Origin: Pseudomonas sp. 6D_7.1_Bac1
GTDB lineage: Bacteria; Pseudomonadota; Gammaproteobacteria; Pseudomonadales; Pseudomonadaceae
Length of the DNA: 64,000 bases
Assembly: GCF_025465945.1 (NCBI RefSeq)
Contig: NZ_JANLNW010000071.1
Coordinates: 62,001 to 126,000, forward strand
Reading direction: 5' to 3'
Numbering within the stretch: position 1 is the stretch's first letter; every line of letters starts with the position of its first letter. The notes below the pieces were generated by a model. It did no database searches. It saw only the letters and a program-made list of their open reading frames with translations, and was not told where the DNA came from. The translations under genes and the position numbers were made by a program. This document shows, piece by piece, positions 1 to 8,620 of this stretch.

Positions 1-926
1 ACCTGGACTACTTTCAGCAAGCCGGCATCACCTGGTCCAGCGCGCCAGGCTGCAATGCCCGAGGCGTGGTCGACTATGTGCTGGGTAGCCTGCTGACCCT
101 GGCCGAAATCGAAGGCGTCGATCTGGCTGAACGCACTTATGGGGTGGTCGGTGCCGGTGAAGTGGGCGGTCGACTTGTGAAGGTTCTGCAAGGCTTGGGC
201 TGGAAGGTGCTGGTCTGTGATCCACCACGCCAGGCTGCCGAAGGGGGCGAGTACGTCAGCCTGGAGCAGATCGTCGAACAGTGCGACGTCATCAGCTTGC
301 ACACCCCGTTGAGCAAAACCGGCGAGCAACCGACCTGGCATTTGTTTGATGAAAACCGTTTGAACCAACTCACGCCCGGTGCCTGGCTGATCAACGCCAG
401 CCGTGGCCCGGTGGTGGACAACACCGCGCTGCGCGAAGTGCTGCTGGAGCGCGAAGACCTGCAAGCGGTGCTGGACGTGTGGGAGGGCGAGCCGAGTGTT
501 GATATCGCGTTGGCCGAACTGTGCGTGATTGCCACCCCGCATATCGCCGGCTACAGCCTCGACGGCAAGCAGCGCGGGACTGCGCAGATCTATCAGGCGT
601 TTTGCCAGTTCCTCGGGCAGCCCGCCCACGTCTCCCTTGATGAGCTGTTGCCGGCACCGTGGCTGGCGCAAGTCCACTTGAATGCCAGTTGTGATCCGGC
701 CTGGGCTCTGGCGATGGTGTGTCGTGGGGTGTACGACCCGCGCCGCGATGACGCGGATTTCCGTCGCAGTCTGGTGGTCAGCGGTGCCGAACAGCGCACG
801 GCATTTGACCTGCTGCGCAAGCATTACCCGGAACGCCGAGAGATTGATGGGCTCAAGGTACACATTGACGGCGAGTCGCCGGCCCTGCGGCAAATGGTGG
901 CGGCGTTGGGGGCAACGGCTGTCTAG
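1..926 (+). CDS. pdxB: Erythronate-4-phosphate dehydrogenase, 3' part
   Basis: The gene runs in from the left edge. The frame is open from base 3, so the true start lies upstream of the window. PdxB oxidises 4-phospho-D-erythronate in the DXP-dependent pyridoxal phosphate pathway. The visible part holds the end of the D-2-hydroxyacid dehydrogenase catalytic region and the NAD-binding Rossmann fold (GVVGAGEVGGRL, then INASRGPVVD). A catalytic-type histidine follows in TPHIAGYS. The last 90 or so residues are the extra C-terminal dimerisation domain that separates PdxB from other members of the family. The ending ...VAALGATAV with stop TAG looks complete. Confidence 0.95.
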   Translation, partial: LDYFQQAGITWSSAPGCNARGVVDYVLGSLLTLAEIEGVDLAERTYGVVGAGEVGGRLVKVLQGLGWKVLVCDPPRQAAEGGEYVSLEQIVEQCDVISLHTPLSKTGEQPTWHLFDENRLNQLTPGAWLINASRGPVVDNTALREVLLEREDLQAVLDVWEGEPSVDIALAELCVIATPHIAGYSLDGKQRGTAQIYQAFCQFLGQPAHVSLDELLPAPWLAQVHLNASCDPAWALAMVCRGVYDPRRDDADFRRSLVVSGAEQRTAFDLLRKHYPERREIDGLKVHIDGESPALRQMVAALGATAV

Positions 927-956
927 CGATTTGCAGGCCCAGCCTGCGTCACTTGA

Positions 957-1868
957 TCAACACGGTTCATGACCTGACAGCGCGCGGCGTGCGTTATCTG
1001 CGATGACTCCGGCCAAAAATCCAAACAGCGGGGGTGGAAGATCGTGGCCCATTCCCTCGACTATCAGTAGTTTGGCTCCTTTAATATTAGCCGCCGTGTC
1101 CTTCCCGGCTTCCGGGGAAACGAGTGGGTCGTCTGACCCATGCAACACAAGCGTCGGAGCAGTTACGTTAGCTAGTCGTGATCTTAAGTCACCGGCTACC
1201 GCGATGGCGGCGATTTGCCGCCAAAACCCCGTTGGGTTGTATGCTCGTTTGACTTCGGCCAAGGCTTGGTCACGTTGAGCGGGTTCGTCGAACGGATAGC
1301 CTCGCCCGGCAATCACTTGAGAAAAAGCAACGCAATGTGCGAGATAGCCCTTTTCGTCTTTCAATGGATGTGGCGCGGGCAATGTCATCGCCGCCATCAC
1401 TGCAGGGCTGGCCTGCGGCAGCTCACGGTTGCCAGTGCTCGACATAATGGAAACCAGCGATAGAACGCGTTCAGCATGCTCGCTGGCCAACAGTTGCGCG
1501 ATCATGCCGCCCATTGATCTCCCAACCACGTGCGCTCGTTTGATCATCAACGAATCGAGAAGTCCTACAACGTCGTTCGCCATATCGAAGAGCGTATAAG
1601 GAACATTGGGCGTTTCGCCGCGAGAGACTGCGTCGGCAATTGCAGCGAGATCGGGCATTGACGCATTATCGAAGTGAGTTGAAAGACCCGCGTCGCGATT
1701 GTCAAAGCGAATCACGCGGTAGCCTTGTTCTGCCAATATCCGGCAAAACGTTTCGCTCCAGCGAATCATCTGCGTACCCAGACCGGAAATCAGCAGAACA
1801 GCTTCCGCGTCGTTATCGCCAAAACAATCGTATTCAATTTCAATTCCGTTCGCTTTAGTCTTGGGCAT
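957..1868 (-). CDS. Alpha/beta hydrolase
   Basis: This is a 303-residue alpha/beta-hydrolase fold protein with no signal peptide, so probably cytoplasmic. The nucleophile elbow is GRSMGG (Ser118). The acid is probably Asp247 in HGSDDPLV and the histidine His275 in GMGHDLPP, giving a complete triad. An oxyanion-type SGLGTQ follows strand 3. The substrate cannot be told from sequence; relatives are annotated as generic hydrolases or esterases. It converges on pdxB with about 30 bp between stops. Its upstream side abuts a truncated GIY-YIG gene, so its promoter region was reshaped by a deletion. Confidence 0.85.
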   Translation of the reverse strand: MPKTKANGIEIEYDCFGDNDAEAVLLISGLGTQMIRWSETFCRILAEQGYRVIRFDNRDAGLSTHFDNASMPDLAAIADAVSRGETPNVPYTLFDMANDVVGLLDSLMIKRAHVVGRSMGGMIAQLLASEHAERVLSLVSIMSSTGNRELPQASPAVMAAMTLPAPHPLKDEKGYLAHCVAFSQVIAGRGYPFDEPAQRDQALAEVKRAYNPTGFWRQIAAIAVAGDLRSRLANVTAPTLVLHGSDDPLVSPEAGKDTAANIKGAKLLIVEGMGHDLPPPLFGFLAGVIADNARRALSGHEPC

Positions 1869-1874
1869 GGCGTG

Positions 1875-1996
1875 TGGTCCTTAAATGTTCTTGTGTCGGC
1901 TCGCCCCGTGATCGGGTTACGGACCGCATACACACCGGCTCGGGTTTTCATCTCCAGATACTGTCGCTTCAGCGTTTGTTTATTCGTCATCATCAA
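1875..1996 (-). pseudogene. Truncated GIY-YIG nuclease-like gene
   Basis: The reading frame opens with MTNKQTLKRQYLEMKTRAG and continues VYAVRNPITGR. This resembles the N-terminus of small Pseudomonas GIY-YIG proteins, in which G-V-Y-x-I-R-N-x-x-T-G-K/R begins the nuclease core. After about 34 residues the similarity stops, and the frame runs on into the adjacent hydrolase gene without the rest of the domain. I read it as a 5' remnant left by a deletion between this gene and the hydrolase. The identification rests on one short motif. Confidence 0.55.
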
Positions 1997-2015
1997 GCCT
2001 TTTGTTCCAAATCAG

Positions 2016-2654
2016 TCACGGCGCAAGCGATGGCGCTTCTGTCAGCGGCAGCGGGTAAGCCAGGTACCTGACGTAATCGCGAACGTCGGGCGGCCAAGCC
2101 TCGGTCTGTTGGCGGAACTTTGCCGCGTCGTTCGCGAACAGCGCACGCGAGGCCTCTTCAAAGCCAGCCATATCGCCAGCCACGGCTGACATGAAGTGGT
2201 AAGCACATTCACTTGCCCGGCGTTGCTGGTCTCGATCTACGTTGGCCCGGCGTGCCTCCTCAACCAGTTTTCGCAAAGTCACCGATGCACCGCCTGACTG
2301 TGTAGCCAACCAATCCCAGTGGCGTGGCAGTAACGTGACCTCGCGCGCGACTACCCCAAGCTTTGGCCGGCCACGGCCACGTGGCTCATCGGATTCCCCG
2401 GAATCGATCAGTGCCGATTCGTTTCCCTGAAGCTGGGGTCCCTCTGGTGGTAGACGTGCCAACATCTGGGCATCGCTTCCTCGAAGGTCTATATCGACAA
2501 CTCGGCCAGTCTGGTCGCAGAAGGTCAGCAGCGGACTGAGTACGCCGGACGCCAGGGCACGTTTCACAGCCAATGCATTGACCGGCAAGCTGCCAGAGGC
2601 GATGCGCTTGTGGCCGTCGAAGCTGGTATAGGAGGGAGTAGCGGTATCAATCAC
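2016..2654 (-). CDS. DUF2239 family protein
   Basis: The 212-residue protein starts with YTSFDGHKRIASGSL and contains GRVVDIDLRGSD, both typical of DUF2239. A basic linker (RGRGRPKLGVVAREVTLLPRHWDWL) is followed by a C-terminal helical region, ASVTLRKLVEEARR. The VTLLPRHWDWL part resembles small DNA-binding helices seen in related families, but no function is established for DUF2239. It is a single-gene unit, leftward, with about 180 bp of non-coding DNA separating it from copS. Confidence 0.8.
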   Translation of the reverse strand: MIDTATPSYTSFDGHKRIASGSLPVNALAVKRALASGVLSPLLTFCDQTGRVVDIDLRGSDAQMLARLPPEGPQLQGNESALIDSGESDEPRGRGRPKLGVVAREVTLLPRHWDWLATQSGGASVTLRKLVEEARRANVDRDQQRRASECAYHFMSAVAGDMAGFEEASRALFANDAAKFRQQTEAWPPDVRDYVRYLAYPLPLTEAPSLAP

Positions 2655-2834
2655 GGTGAGATCTAGCTTGAGTTGGATGGGCGAATAATACCCGGGTTAA
2701 ATTCTGCGTCAATAATGTCCGGGTAAAAATTGGCCGCCGTGCTCTGTGACCGGCGCGTCGGTAGTGCCAAGGCTCGCAACCGCTACGAAGCGGCAGTTCA
2801 CAGCAGCAATTCTTCCAATCTTTTCTTGCTGGCC

Positions 2835-4196
2835 TCAAGCCCCCTTTGGCAACGCCATCAAAAACCGCGTCCACCCCTGGCCTGATTCGCAATGAATCGT
2901 TCCACCATGGGCGCGGATGATCGATTGAGTGATCGCCAACCCCAATCCCGCGTGCTCGCTGCTGCCTTCACGGCGTGTCGGGTCTGCGCGGTAGAAGCGG
3001 TCAAACAAACGTGGCAGTAATGCTTCGGGAATACCTTCTCCGGAGTTCTCGATACTCAGGCTCAACCCTGTCGGTTCATCGACAATCCGCACCTGAACCT
3101 CACCGTGTGGCGGGGTAAAGCGCAGCGCGTTGTCCAGCAGATTGGAGAGGGCGCGGCGCAGCATGCTGCGGTCGCCACTGAGCTCGGCGTCGCCGAGGCG
3201 GGTCAGCTTGACTTGGGCGTCTTCGGCCAGCGGCGCGAAAAACTCCAGCAGCAGATCTGCTTCCTCGGCCAGTTGCAGCGGTTCGCGTTTTGGCATCAGC
3301 AAGCCGTGATCGGCCTTGGCCAGGTACAGCATGTCATTGACCAGTTGCGCCATCCATTGCAGTTCTTCGAGGTTGCTGTGCAGGGCCTCGCGATAATCTT
3401 CCAGCTCGCGCGGGCGGGTGAGGGTGACCTGGGTGTGAGTCAGCAGGTTCGACAGCGGCGTGCGCAACTCGTGGGCGATGTCGGCGGAGAAGGCTGACAA
3501 CCGCTGGAACGAGTCGTCGAGACGGCCGAGCATGGCGTTGAAAGTGTGGGCCAGCTCGGCGAGCTCGGCGGGCATTTGATCTTCGGGCAGGCGTTGGGTC
3601 AGCGAATGGGCGGACACCCCGGCCGCCACTTCACTCATGCGCCGCAAGGGCCGCAAACCACTGCGCGCCGCCCAGGCACCGAGCAGTGCGGTAGCCAGCG
3701 CGGACAGGCCGACGGTCAGCCAGATCAAATGCTGCATGCGCTGCAAAAAGTGCTGATGGTGGGTGATGTCGAGCATCAGCGTCAGTTGCGCGGAATCGGC
3801 CTTGTCCGGCGCCAGTGCAGCGTTGTAGACCCGATACGCCGTGCCGGTGCTGTGCAAACTGTGTAGGCCGGGCTGGGTTGGCAAGTCGGCAGGCAGGTTC
3901 GCCGCACTGTCGAACCACACGCGACCATCGGCACCGCGCACGCGCAATGTGAGGTCTGGTTGATGGCTCATTTCGTCCTGCAGCCTGGCGTTACGTTCGG
4001 CGAACAACTGCGGGTCGTCGGCACCTGCCAAGACGCTGCGCAGGGCGATCAGCTTGCCGTCGAGCAGTTGCTGGTCGAGTTCAATGAAGTGCGTCTCGCT
4101 GGCGCGACTGAACAGCACGCCAGCGAACAACGAAACCACGGCCGTGCAAGCGGCAAACAGCAAGGCCAGGCGGCCGCTCAGGGACAGGCGGCGCAT
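2835..4196 (-). CDS. copS: Heavy-metal (copper) sensor histidine kinase
   Basis: The 453-residue inner-membrane sensor kinase is of the CusS/CopS/IrlS type. A first membrane segment lies at about residues 8-29 and a second at about 155-178. Between them is a periplasmic sensing loop of about 120 residues rich in His (for example MLDITHHQHF). A HAMP domain follows, then the HisKA box AHELRTPLSN with phosphoacceptor His242. The HATPase N box is SNLLDNALRFTP, with further ATP-lid glycines in IENSGEGIPE and EHAGLGLAIT. Its ATG shares one base with the stop of copR, so the two are co-translated. The metal is assigned from family and from the neighbouring cupredoxin. Confidence 0.88.
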   Translation of the reverse strand: MRRLSLSGRLALLFAACTAVVSLFAGVLFSRASETHFIELDQQLLDGKLIALRSVLAGADDPQLFAERNARLQDEMSHQPDLTLRVRGADGRVWFDSAANLPADLPTQPGLHSLHSTGTAYRVYNAALAPDKADSAQLTLMLDITHHQHFLQRMQHLIWLTVGLSALATALLGAWAARSGLRPLRRMSEVAAGVSAHSLTQRLPEDQMPAELAELAHTFNAMLGRLDDSFQRLSAFSADIAHELRTPLSNLLTHTQVTLTRPRELEDYREALHSNLEELQWMAQLVNDMLYLAKADHGLLMPKREPLQLAEEADLLLEFFAPLAEDAQVKLTRLGDAELSGDRSMLRRALSNLLDNALRFTPPHGEVQVRIVDEPTGLSLSIENSGEGIPEALLPRLFDRFYRADPTRREGSSEHAGLGLAITQSIIRAHGGTIHCESGQGWTRFLMALPKGA

Positions 4197-4876
4197 CAGG
4201 CGGGACGCTCTTCAAGCACGTAACCCATGCCGCGCACGGTATGAATCAATTTGTTCGGGAAGTCGTCGTCGATCTTCAGGCGCAGACGGCGGATCGCCAC
4301 TTCAATGACGTTGGTGTCGCTGTCGAAATTCATGTCCCAGACCTGCGAAGCGATCAGCGATTTTGGCAGCACCTCGCCCTGACGGCGCAGGAGCATTTCC
4401 AGCAGGGCGAACTCCTTGGCGGTCAGGTCGATGCGCTGGCCGCTGCGCTCGACCCGGCGCCGAATCAGGTCCAGGCGCAAATCCGCCAGTTGCAGGCTGG
4501 TTTCCTGCGGCGTCGTGTTGCCGCGCCGCAATAGGCTGCGCACGCGTGCCAGGAGTTCGGAGAAGGCGAAGGGCTTGACCAGGTAATCGTCGGCGCCCAG
4601 TTCCAGGCCATGGACCCGATCTTCAACGGCGTCGCGAGCCGTGAGAAACAGCACCGGGGTGTCCAGGCCGGCGCTGCGCACCGCGTGCAGGATCTGCCAG
4701 CCGTCACGGTCGGGGAGCATCACGTCGAGGATCAGCAAGGCGTAATCACCGGTCAGCGCCAGATGCTGGCCAGTGTTGCCGTCGGCCACCAGTTCGGCGT
4801 TGAAACCGGCCTCAGTCAGGCCCTGGCGCAAGTAATGGCCGGTTTTCGGTTGGTCTTCGACGATCAGCAGTTTCAT
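4196..4876 (-). CDS. copR: Copper response regulator, OmpR/PhoB family
   Basis: The receiver domain opens MKLLIVEDQPKTG and has the phosphoacceptor Asp51 in LLILDVMLP. The invariant Thr lies in LFLTARD and the Lys in YLVKPFAFSE. A winged-helix DNA-binding domain follows, with RRVERSGQRIDLTAKEF and DTNVIEVAIRRLRLKID. I use the ATG at 4876 rather than the upstream TTG, because MKLL is the conserved beginning. The gene is divergent from the cupredoxin gene. The 155-bp gap between them holds a perfect inverted repeat that probably is its binding site, so it likely controls both directions. Confidence 0.9.
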   Translation of the reverse strand: MKLLIVEDQPKTGHYLRQGLTEAGFNAELVADGNTGQHLALTGDYALLILDVMLPDRDGWQILHAVRSAGLDTPVLFLTARDAVEDRVHGLELGADDYLVKPFAFSELLARVRSLLRRGNTTPQETSLQLADLRLDLIRRRVERSGQRIDLTAKEFALLEMLLRRQGEVLPKSLIASQVWDMNFDSDTNVIEVAIRRLRLKIDDDFPNKLIHTVRGMGYVLEERPA

Positions 4877-4939
4877 GGGCAACTCAAGATAAATGGAACA
4901 GATGCGTTATACCGTGGCCGGCAGCCATGCAGCGCAACC

Positions 4940-4953
4940 TTACAAAGTTGTAA
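4940..4953. promoter_or_regulatory. Putative CopR box
   Basis: The sequence TTACAA-AG-TTGTAA is a perfect inverted repeat of two 6-bp arms with a 2-bp centre. It lies midway between copR (start 4876) and the cupredoxin gene (start 5032). Copper-responsive regulators of the CusR/CopR/PcoR group bind palindromes built on TTACAA/TTGTAA-like or TGACAA/TTGTCA half sites. The assignment is by position and similarity; binding is not shown. Confidence 0.65.
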
Positions 4954-5031
4954 TCTACTCGTCAGCTGGCTGGCAGCGGCGCGACAGTAGAGTTTCCCAC
5001 AGGCTGAACCTCATCTTGTTGGAGTGTGATC

Positions 5032-5571
5032 ATGTTTTTGCGTCATCGATTGGTACTGGCTGGCTGCTTGTTGGCGTTGAGCTTTCCCGTGTGGGCGTCC
5101 CCTGCGCAGACCTATGCGTTCGGCGAGCCGGCCCCGGCGGCCAAGGCCACGCGCACGGTCGAAATCGTGATGGGTGATATGTCGTTCACGCCCAAGGCGC
5201 TGGAAATCAAAGCCGGCGAGACGGTGCGTTTTGTGCTGATCAATAAAGGCCAGTTATTGCACGAGTTCAACCTGGGCGATGCGGCGATGCACGCCAGGCA
5301 TCAAGAGGAAATGCTGAAAATGCAGCAGAGCGGCATGCTGACTCCGACCGCGATGAAAACCGCCGCGGCGCCCATGGATCACAGCTCGATGCCGGGTATG
5401 GATCACGGCGCAAGCATGACGCACGACGATCCGAACAGCGTGCTGGTGGAGCCGGGCAAAACCGCCGAGCTGACCTGGACCTTCAACAAGGTCGGCAGCC
5501 TGGAATTCGCCTGCAACATCCCCGGTCACTATCAGGCGGGCATGGTCGGCAAATTGACTGTCAGTCAGTAA
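5032..5571 (+). CDS. Periplasmic cupredoxin, copper tolerance (CopI-like)
   Basis: A signal peptide (FLRHRLVLAGCLLALSFPVWA) sends this 179-residue protein to the periplasm. The mature part is a plastocyanin/azurin-like cupredoxin: VEIVMGDMSFTPKALEIKAGETVRF, then LHEFNLGD with a likely copper-ligand His, and ACNIPGHYQAGM with the Cys-His-Met ligands of a type 1 site. A Met/His-rich insert (MDHSSMPGMDHGASMTHDD) lies between them and is typical of copper-handling proteins. I chose ATG 5032 because TTGGAG sits 7 bases upstream. It is divergent from copR and probably copper-induced. Relatives are called CopI or copper-resistance cupredoxins. Confidence 0.85.
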   Translation: MFLRHRLVLAGCLLALSFPVWASPAQTYAFGEPAPAAKATRTVEIVMGDMSFTPKALEIKAGETVRFVLINKGQLLHEFNLGDAAMHARHQEEMLKMQQSGMLTPTAMKTAAAPMDHSSMPGMDHGASMTHDDPNSVLVEPGKTAELTWTFNKVGSLEFACNIPGHYQAGMVGKLTVSQ

Positions 5572-5632
5572 GCACTCAAAGGCGGGAGCAAAGGCTGATA
5601 GAATCCGCTGATTCTTCAGTCAGGTTTCCGCC

Positions 5633-6463
5633 ATGCATCCCGCAGCCGAACATTCGCCGCTGGGCAAATCCAGCGAATACATCGCCACGTACACGCCGTC
5701 CTTGCTGTTCCCGATCCCGCGCACCGCGAAATGGGCCGAGCTGGGCCTGACGGCTGAAACCCTGCCGTACAAGGGCGTGGACTTCTGGAACTGCTTCGAA
5801 CTGTCCTGGCTGTTGCCATCGGGCAAGCCAGTGGTGGCCATCGGTGAATTCAGCATCCCGGCGGACTCGCCGAACATCATCGAATCCAAATCCTTCAAGC
5901 TGTACCTGAACTCGTTGAACCAGACGCCGTTCGCCGATACCCAAAGCCTTGAAGCCACCTTGGTGCGCGATCTGTCGGCCGCCGCGGGCAAGCCGGTGGG
6001 CGTGCGGATTCGCAGCTTGAACGAGGTTCAGGCTGAAGGCGTCGTGGCGCTGCCAGGCGTGTGCATCGATGATCTGGATATCAGCGTCAGCAACTACGAG
6101 CATCCGCGCCCGGAACTGCTGCGTTGTGACGATTCGCGCATCGTTGAAGAAAGCGTGCACAGCCATCTGCTCAAATCCAATTGCCCGGTGACCAGCCAGC
6201 CGGACTGGGGCAGCGTCGCGGTGCAATACCGTGGCGCGGCGCTGGATCACGCCAGCCTGTTGGCCTATCTGGTGAGCTTCCGTCAGCACTCGGATTTCCA
6301 CGAGCAATGCGTCGAGCGGATCTTTCTCGACCTGCAACGCCTGCTGAAGCCGGAAAAACTGACCGTGTATGCGCGTTATGTGCGTCGCGGCGGGCTGGAC
6401 ATCAACCCGTATCGCAGCACTGAAGCGGTGCAACTGCCGAATCTGCGGTTGGTGCGCCAGTAA
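5633..6463 (+). CDS. queF: NADPH-dependent 7-cyano-7-deazaguanine reductase
   Basis: QueF reduces preQ0 to preQ1 in queuosine biosynthesis for tRNA. At 276 residues this is the long (E. coli-type) two-domain form. Hallmarks are HSPLGKSSEY at the N-terminus, the ESKSFKLYLNSLNQ motif that gives NADPH binding, and LKSNCPVTSQPDWG with the catalytic Cys and Asp. FRQHSDFHEQCVERIF is also present, and the protein ends with a conserved RYVRRGGLDINPYRS. It lies alone between the cupredoxin gene and a repeat pair. Confidence 0.96.
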   Translation: MHPAAEHSPLGKSSEYIATYTPSLLFPIPRTAKWAELGLTAETLPYKGVDFWNCFELSWLLPSGKPVVAIGEFSIPADSPNIIESKSFKLYLNSLNQTPFADTQSLEATLVRDLSAAAGKPVGVRIRSLNEVQAEGVVALPGVCIDDLDISVSNYEHPRPELLRCDDSRIVEESVHSHLLKSNCPVTSQPDWGSVAVQYRGAALDHASLLAYLVSFRQHSDFHEQCVERIFLDLQRLLKPEKLTVYARYVRRGGLDINPYRSTEAVQLPNLRLVRQ

Positions 6464-6490
6464 TACCTTGATGGCTTGACGCAAAACCCT

Positions 6491-6625
6491 GTGGCGAGGG
6501 AGCTTGCTCCCGCTCGGCTGCGCAGCAGTCGTAAATCCTGAATATGCGATATGTCTGGCAAATCACGGTTGCAGGGTTTAGGGCCGCTTCGCGACCCAGC
6601 GGGAGCAAGCTCCCTCGCCACATTG
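6491..6625. repeat. Inverted pair of Pseudomonas REP-type repeats
   Basis: Two copies of a palindromic intergenic element face each other. The left one (from 6491) reads GTGGCGAGGGAGCTTGCTCC, followed by CGCTCGGCTGCG. The right one (6577-6625) is its reverse complement. Each contains the short GGGAGCTTGCTCCC hairpin. The spacer between them has no gene. Such dispersed repeats are typical of P. fluorescens-group genomes. A further copy lies at 10919-10966. Confidence 0.85.
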
Positions 6626-6668
6626 GGTCGGTGGTGTGGGGTGAACTGCGTTCAGTGCCGCAAAAACG

Positions 6669-6701
6669 AAAAAGCCCCGCTATCACTAGCGGGGCTTTTT
6701 T
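6669..6701. terminator. Rho-independent terminator
   Basis: AAAGCCCCGCTA and TAGCGGGGCTTT form a perfect stem with a four-base loop, followed by a T run. The A run on the other side lets it work in both directions. It separates queF and its trailing repeats from the leftward DUF4404 gene. Confidence 0.85.
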
Positions 6702-6714
6702 GCATCCCTGGGGG

Positions 6715-6978
6715 TCAGATTCCGATGTTGCCCAGGGTCTGCACAATGTTGCGCAATATGGTGGCCAGCGCCGGGTGGTCCACTTCAAAACGCTCTACGG
6801 CAAGGTTTACGCCGTCCGCCAGATTGCTGTCCGGCGTTGCAGTTTCCAGTTTGATCTGCGCCTCAATCTTGCGCATCAGTTCTTGCAGGTGTTCACGTTC
6901 TTCCAGTGTGAGCGGTGGGCTCTGCTCCAGTTGCTCGCGCAGAGCGTTGAGCTGTTCTTGCAGTTCGCGGGCAGGCAT
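6715..6978 (-). CDS. DUF4404 family small coiled-coil protein
   Basis: This is an 87-residue protein, MPARELQEQLNALREQLEQ..., with a heptad-rich first half and a conserved tail ERFEVDHPALATILRNIVQTLGNIGI, matching DUF4404. I start at ATG 6978, where AAAGG lies 9-10 bases upstream. The in-frame ATG at 6987 would sit directly on that ribosome site, and the longer frame to 7041 has none. Function is unknown. It ends against the bidirectional terminator. Confidence 0.75.
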   Translation of the reverse strand: MPARELQEQLNALREQLEQSPPLTLEEREHLQELMRKIEAQIKLETATPDSNLADGVNLAVERFEVDHPALATILRNIVQTLGNIGI

Positions 6979-7101
6979 GGCGTTCATCCTTTTATCGATA
7001 GGCACTGGCATAGACCGCAGCGGTAGGCCAAAGGTCTGCATCTGACCTTTAGATTAATCCACTGGCGAGCGAAGTGCATGATCTTGATCAAGAACGCCCC
7101 A

Positions 7102-7722
7102 TCAGGGCTTTTCACCCTTGCGTCGGCGCAGGCCGATGTCTGACAGGCAGGTGTCGAGTTCGCCCAGATGATCGATGACCGAGTGCACGCCGAGGCCGAA
7201 CAGTTGCACGGTGGCCTTGCCGCGTTTGAGCTCTCGTTCCTGTTGGCTCAAGGCTTGCCATTCATTGGGCGCGAGCCCGCAGAGCGAGCCGCAGGATGCC
7301 AGGCCAATGGTCCAGAGCCCCGCATTGAGGCCTGATTGCAGCAAGCGTGGTTCGCCGCTGACCAGTACGCAACCGTCCAGGCGATCGATGTTCAACGCCA
7401 TCAATGCTTGCCAGCATGCATCGGGGGAAGGCCATTGCCCGACGTTCAGCATATGCGGACTGGCGATGACCCAGTCCGGCAGCGAAGTGGCCAGCGCGAG
7501 ACTTTGTGCGTGCGGCAACTCGTCGAGCCAGGCACAGGGGATGCCTTGAAGTTGCAGGCTGTACAGGGCTTCCAGAGCACCCGGTGTCAACTGCGCACGC
7601 TCGGCGTCGTCGCTGTTGTTCTGACGGCAGCGGGCACCGAAATCCACCAGGCAGCCGCTGAGGCCGAAGAGCACGGCGGTCGGGTTCGGAGTGGTGTGGG
7701 GTAGGGCTTGAGCGTGGGCCAT
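7102..7722 (-). CDS. HAD-like (phosphonoacetaldehyde hydrolase-related) protein
   Basis: The protein is a 206-residue member of the HAD fold related to phosphonatase. The first beta strand reads AVLFGLSGCLVDFGA. The nucleophile position of true HAD enzymes (DxD) is replaced by G-L-S-G-C, so catalysis by the usual aspartate is unlikely. CVLVSGEPRLLQSGLNAGLWTIGLA corresponds to the late motif III-IV region. The start is ATG 7722, with AGGGA about 9 bases upstream. The extended frame to 7863 lacks a site. Role unknown; it is divergent from mlaA. The lost aspartate suggests a binding or structural role. Confidence 0.65.
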   Translation of the reverse strand: MAHAQALPHTTPNPTAVLFGLSGCLVDFGARCRQNNSDDAERAQLTPGALEALYSLQLQGIPCAWLDELPHAQSLALATSLPDWVIASPHMLNVGQWPSPDACWQALMALNIDRLDGCVLVSGEPRLLQSGLNAGLWTIGLASCGSLCGLAPNEWQALSQQERELKRGKATVQLFGLGVHSVIDHLGELDTCLSDIGLRRRKGEKP

Positions 7723-7913
7723 TTCAACATCCCTGAAATAGCCTGAGAGGTTATGGGGGGACCATGACAGTTGAGTGACATCGGGGTGTATCGGCCTGAC
7801 CAGGGCCGGTTCGCTGCAGGGTGGCTGCCTAAAAATGCTTATCCGTCTTATACTAACGCGCAAATTGCCCGGGTATTGAGGCCCGCGCCAGTACAGTCCA
7901 AGGAGTTTTTGCT

Positions 7914-8603
7914 ATGCGCTGGAGCAATCGTCTAGCTCGACTATGTGTGTGTGCCAGTGTATTGCTGGTTCCGTTCGCTGCCCAGGCGGCGTCGGAAGAT
8001 GACCCTTGGGAAAGCGTTAACCGTCCGATCTACAAGTTCAACGACGTGCTCGACACTTATGCCTTGAAGCCTATTGCGCAGGGCTATCAGTTCATTACGC
8101 CGACGTTTCTTTCGGACGGCATTCACAACATGTTCCGCAACATCGGTGACGTCGGCAACCTGGCCAACGACATCCTGCAGGCCAAGCCGCGCGCCGCTGG
8201 CGTCGATACGGCTCGCGTGCTGATGAACACCACCATTGGCCTGGCGGGCTTCTTCGATGTGGGCACCAAAATGGGCCTGCAACGCAACGACGAAGACTTC
8301 GGTCAGACCCTCGGTCACTGGGGTGTACCGAGCGGTCCTTACGTGATGCTGCCGTTCTTCGGCCCAAGCACATTGCGTGATGCACCGTCCATGTACGTCG
8401 ACACTTACACCGAACCCTACCGTTACATGAACGACATTCCGGCGCGCAACATGGCGTATGGCATGAAGGTGATCGACACCCGTGCGAGCCTGTTGTCGAG
8501 CGAGAAGCTGATCACGGGCGACAAATACATCTTCATTCGCAACGCTTATCTGCAGAACCGCGAATTCAAGGTCAAAGACGGCAAGGTTGAAGACGATTTT
8601 TAA
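7914..8603 (+). CDS. mlaA: MlaA/VacJ, outer-membrane lipid asymmetry protein
   Basis: MlaA removes phospholipid from the outer leaflet of the outer membrane and hands it to the Mla pathway. Family hallmarks are DPWESVNRPIYKFNDVLD, FRNIGDVGNLANDILQ, the RVLMNTTIGLAGFFDVGTKMGL block and the acidic HWGVPSGPYVMLPFFGPSTLRD. The 229-residue protein begins with a signal peptide ending ...PFAAQA. The usual lipobox cysteine at the cleavage site is missing, so it would be processed by signal peptidase I instead of being lipidated. AAGGAG lies about 10 bases before the ATG. A strong terminator follows. Confidence 0.9.
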   Translation: MRWSNRLARLCVCASVLLVPFAAQAASEDDPWESVNRPIYKFNDVLDTYALKPIAQGYQFITPTFLSDGIHNMFRNIGDVGNLANDILQAKPRAAGVDTARVLMNTTIGLAGFFDVGTKMGLQRNDEDFGQTLGHWGVPSGPYVMLPFFGPSTLRDAPSMYVDTYTEPYRYMNDIPARNMAYGMKVIDTRASLLSSEKLITGDKYIFIRNAYLQNREFKVKDGKVEDDF

Positions 8604-8620
8604 ATCGTCACCTGCACAGC

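Noticed and set aside
5576..6484. 302-codon frame opposite queF
   Set aside because: Antisense to a clearly conserved enzyme; composition is typical of a high-GC shadow.
6491..6625. CRISPR-like repeats
   Set aside because: Only two inverted copies of a palindromic REP-type element; no regular spacers or cas genes anywhere in the window.
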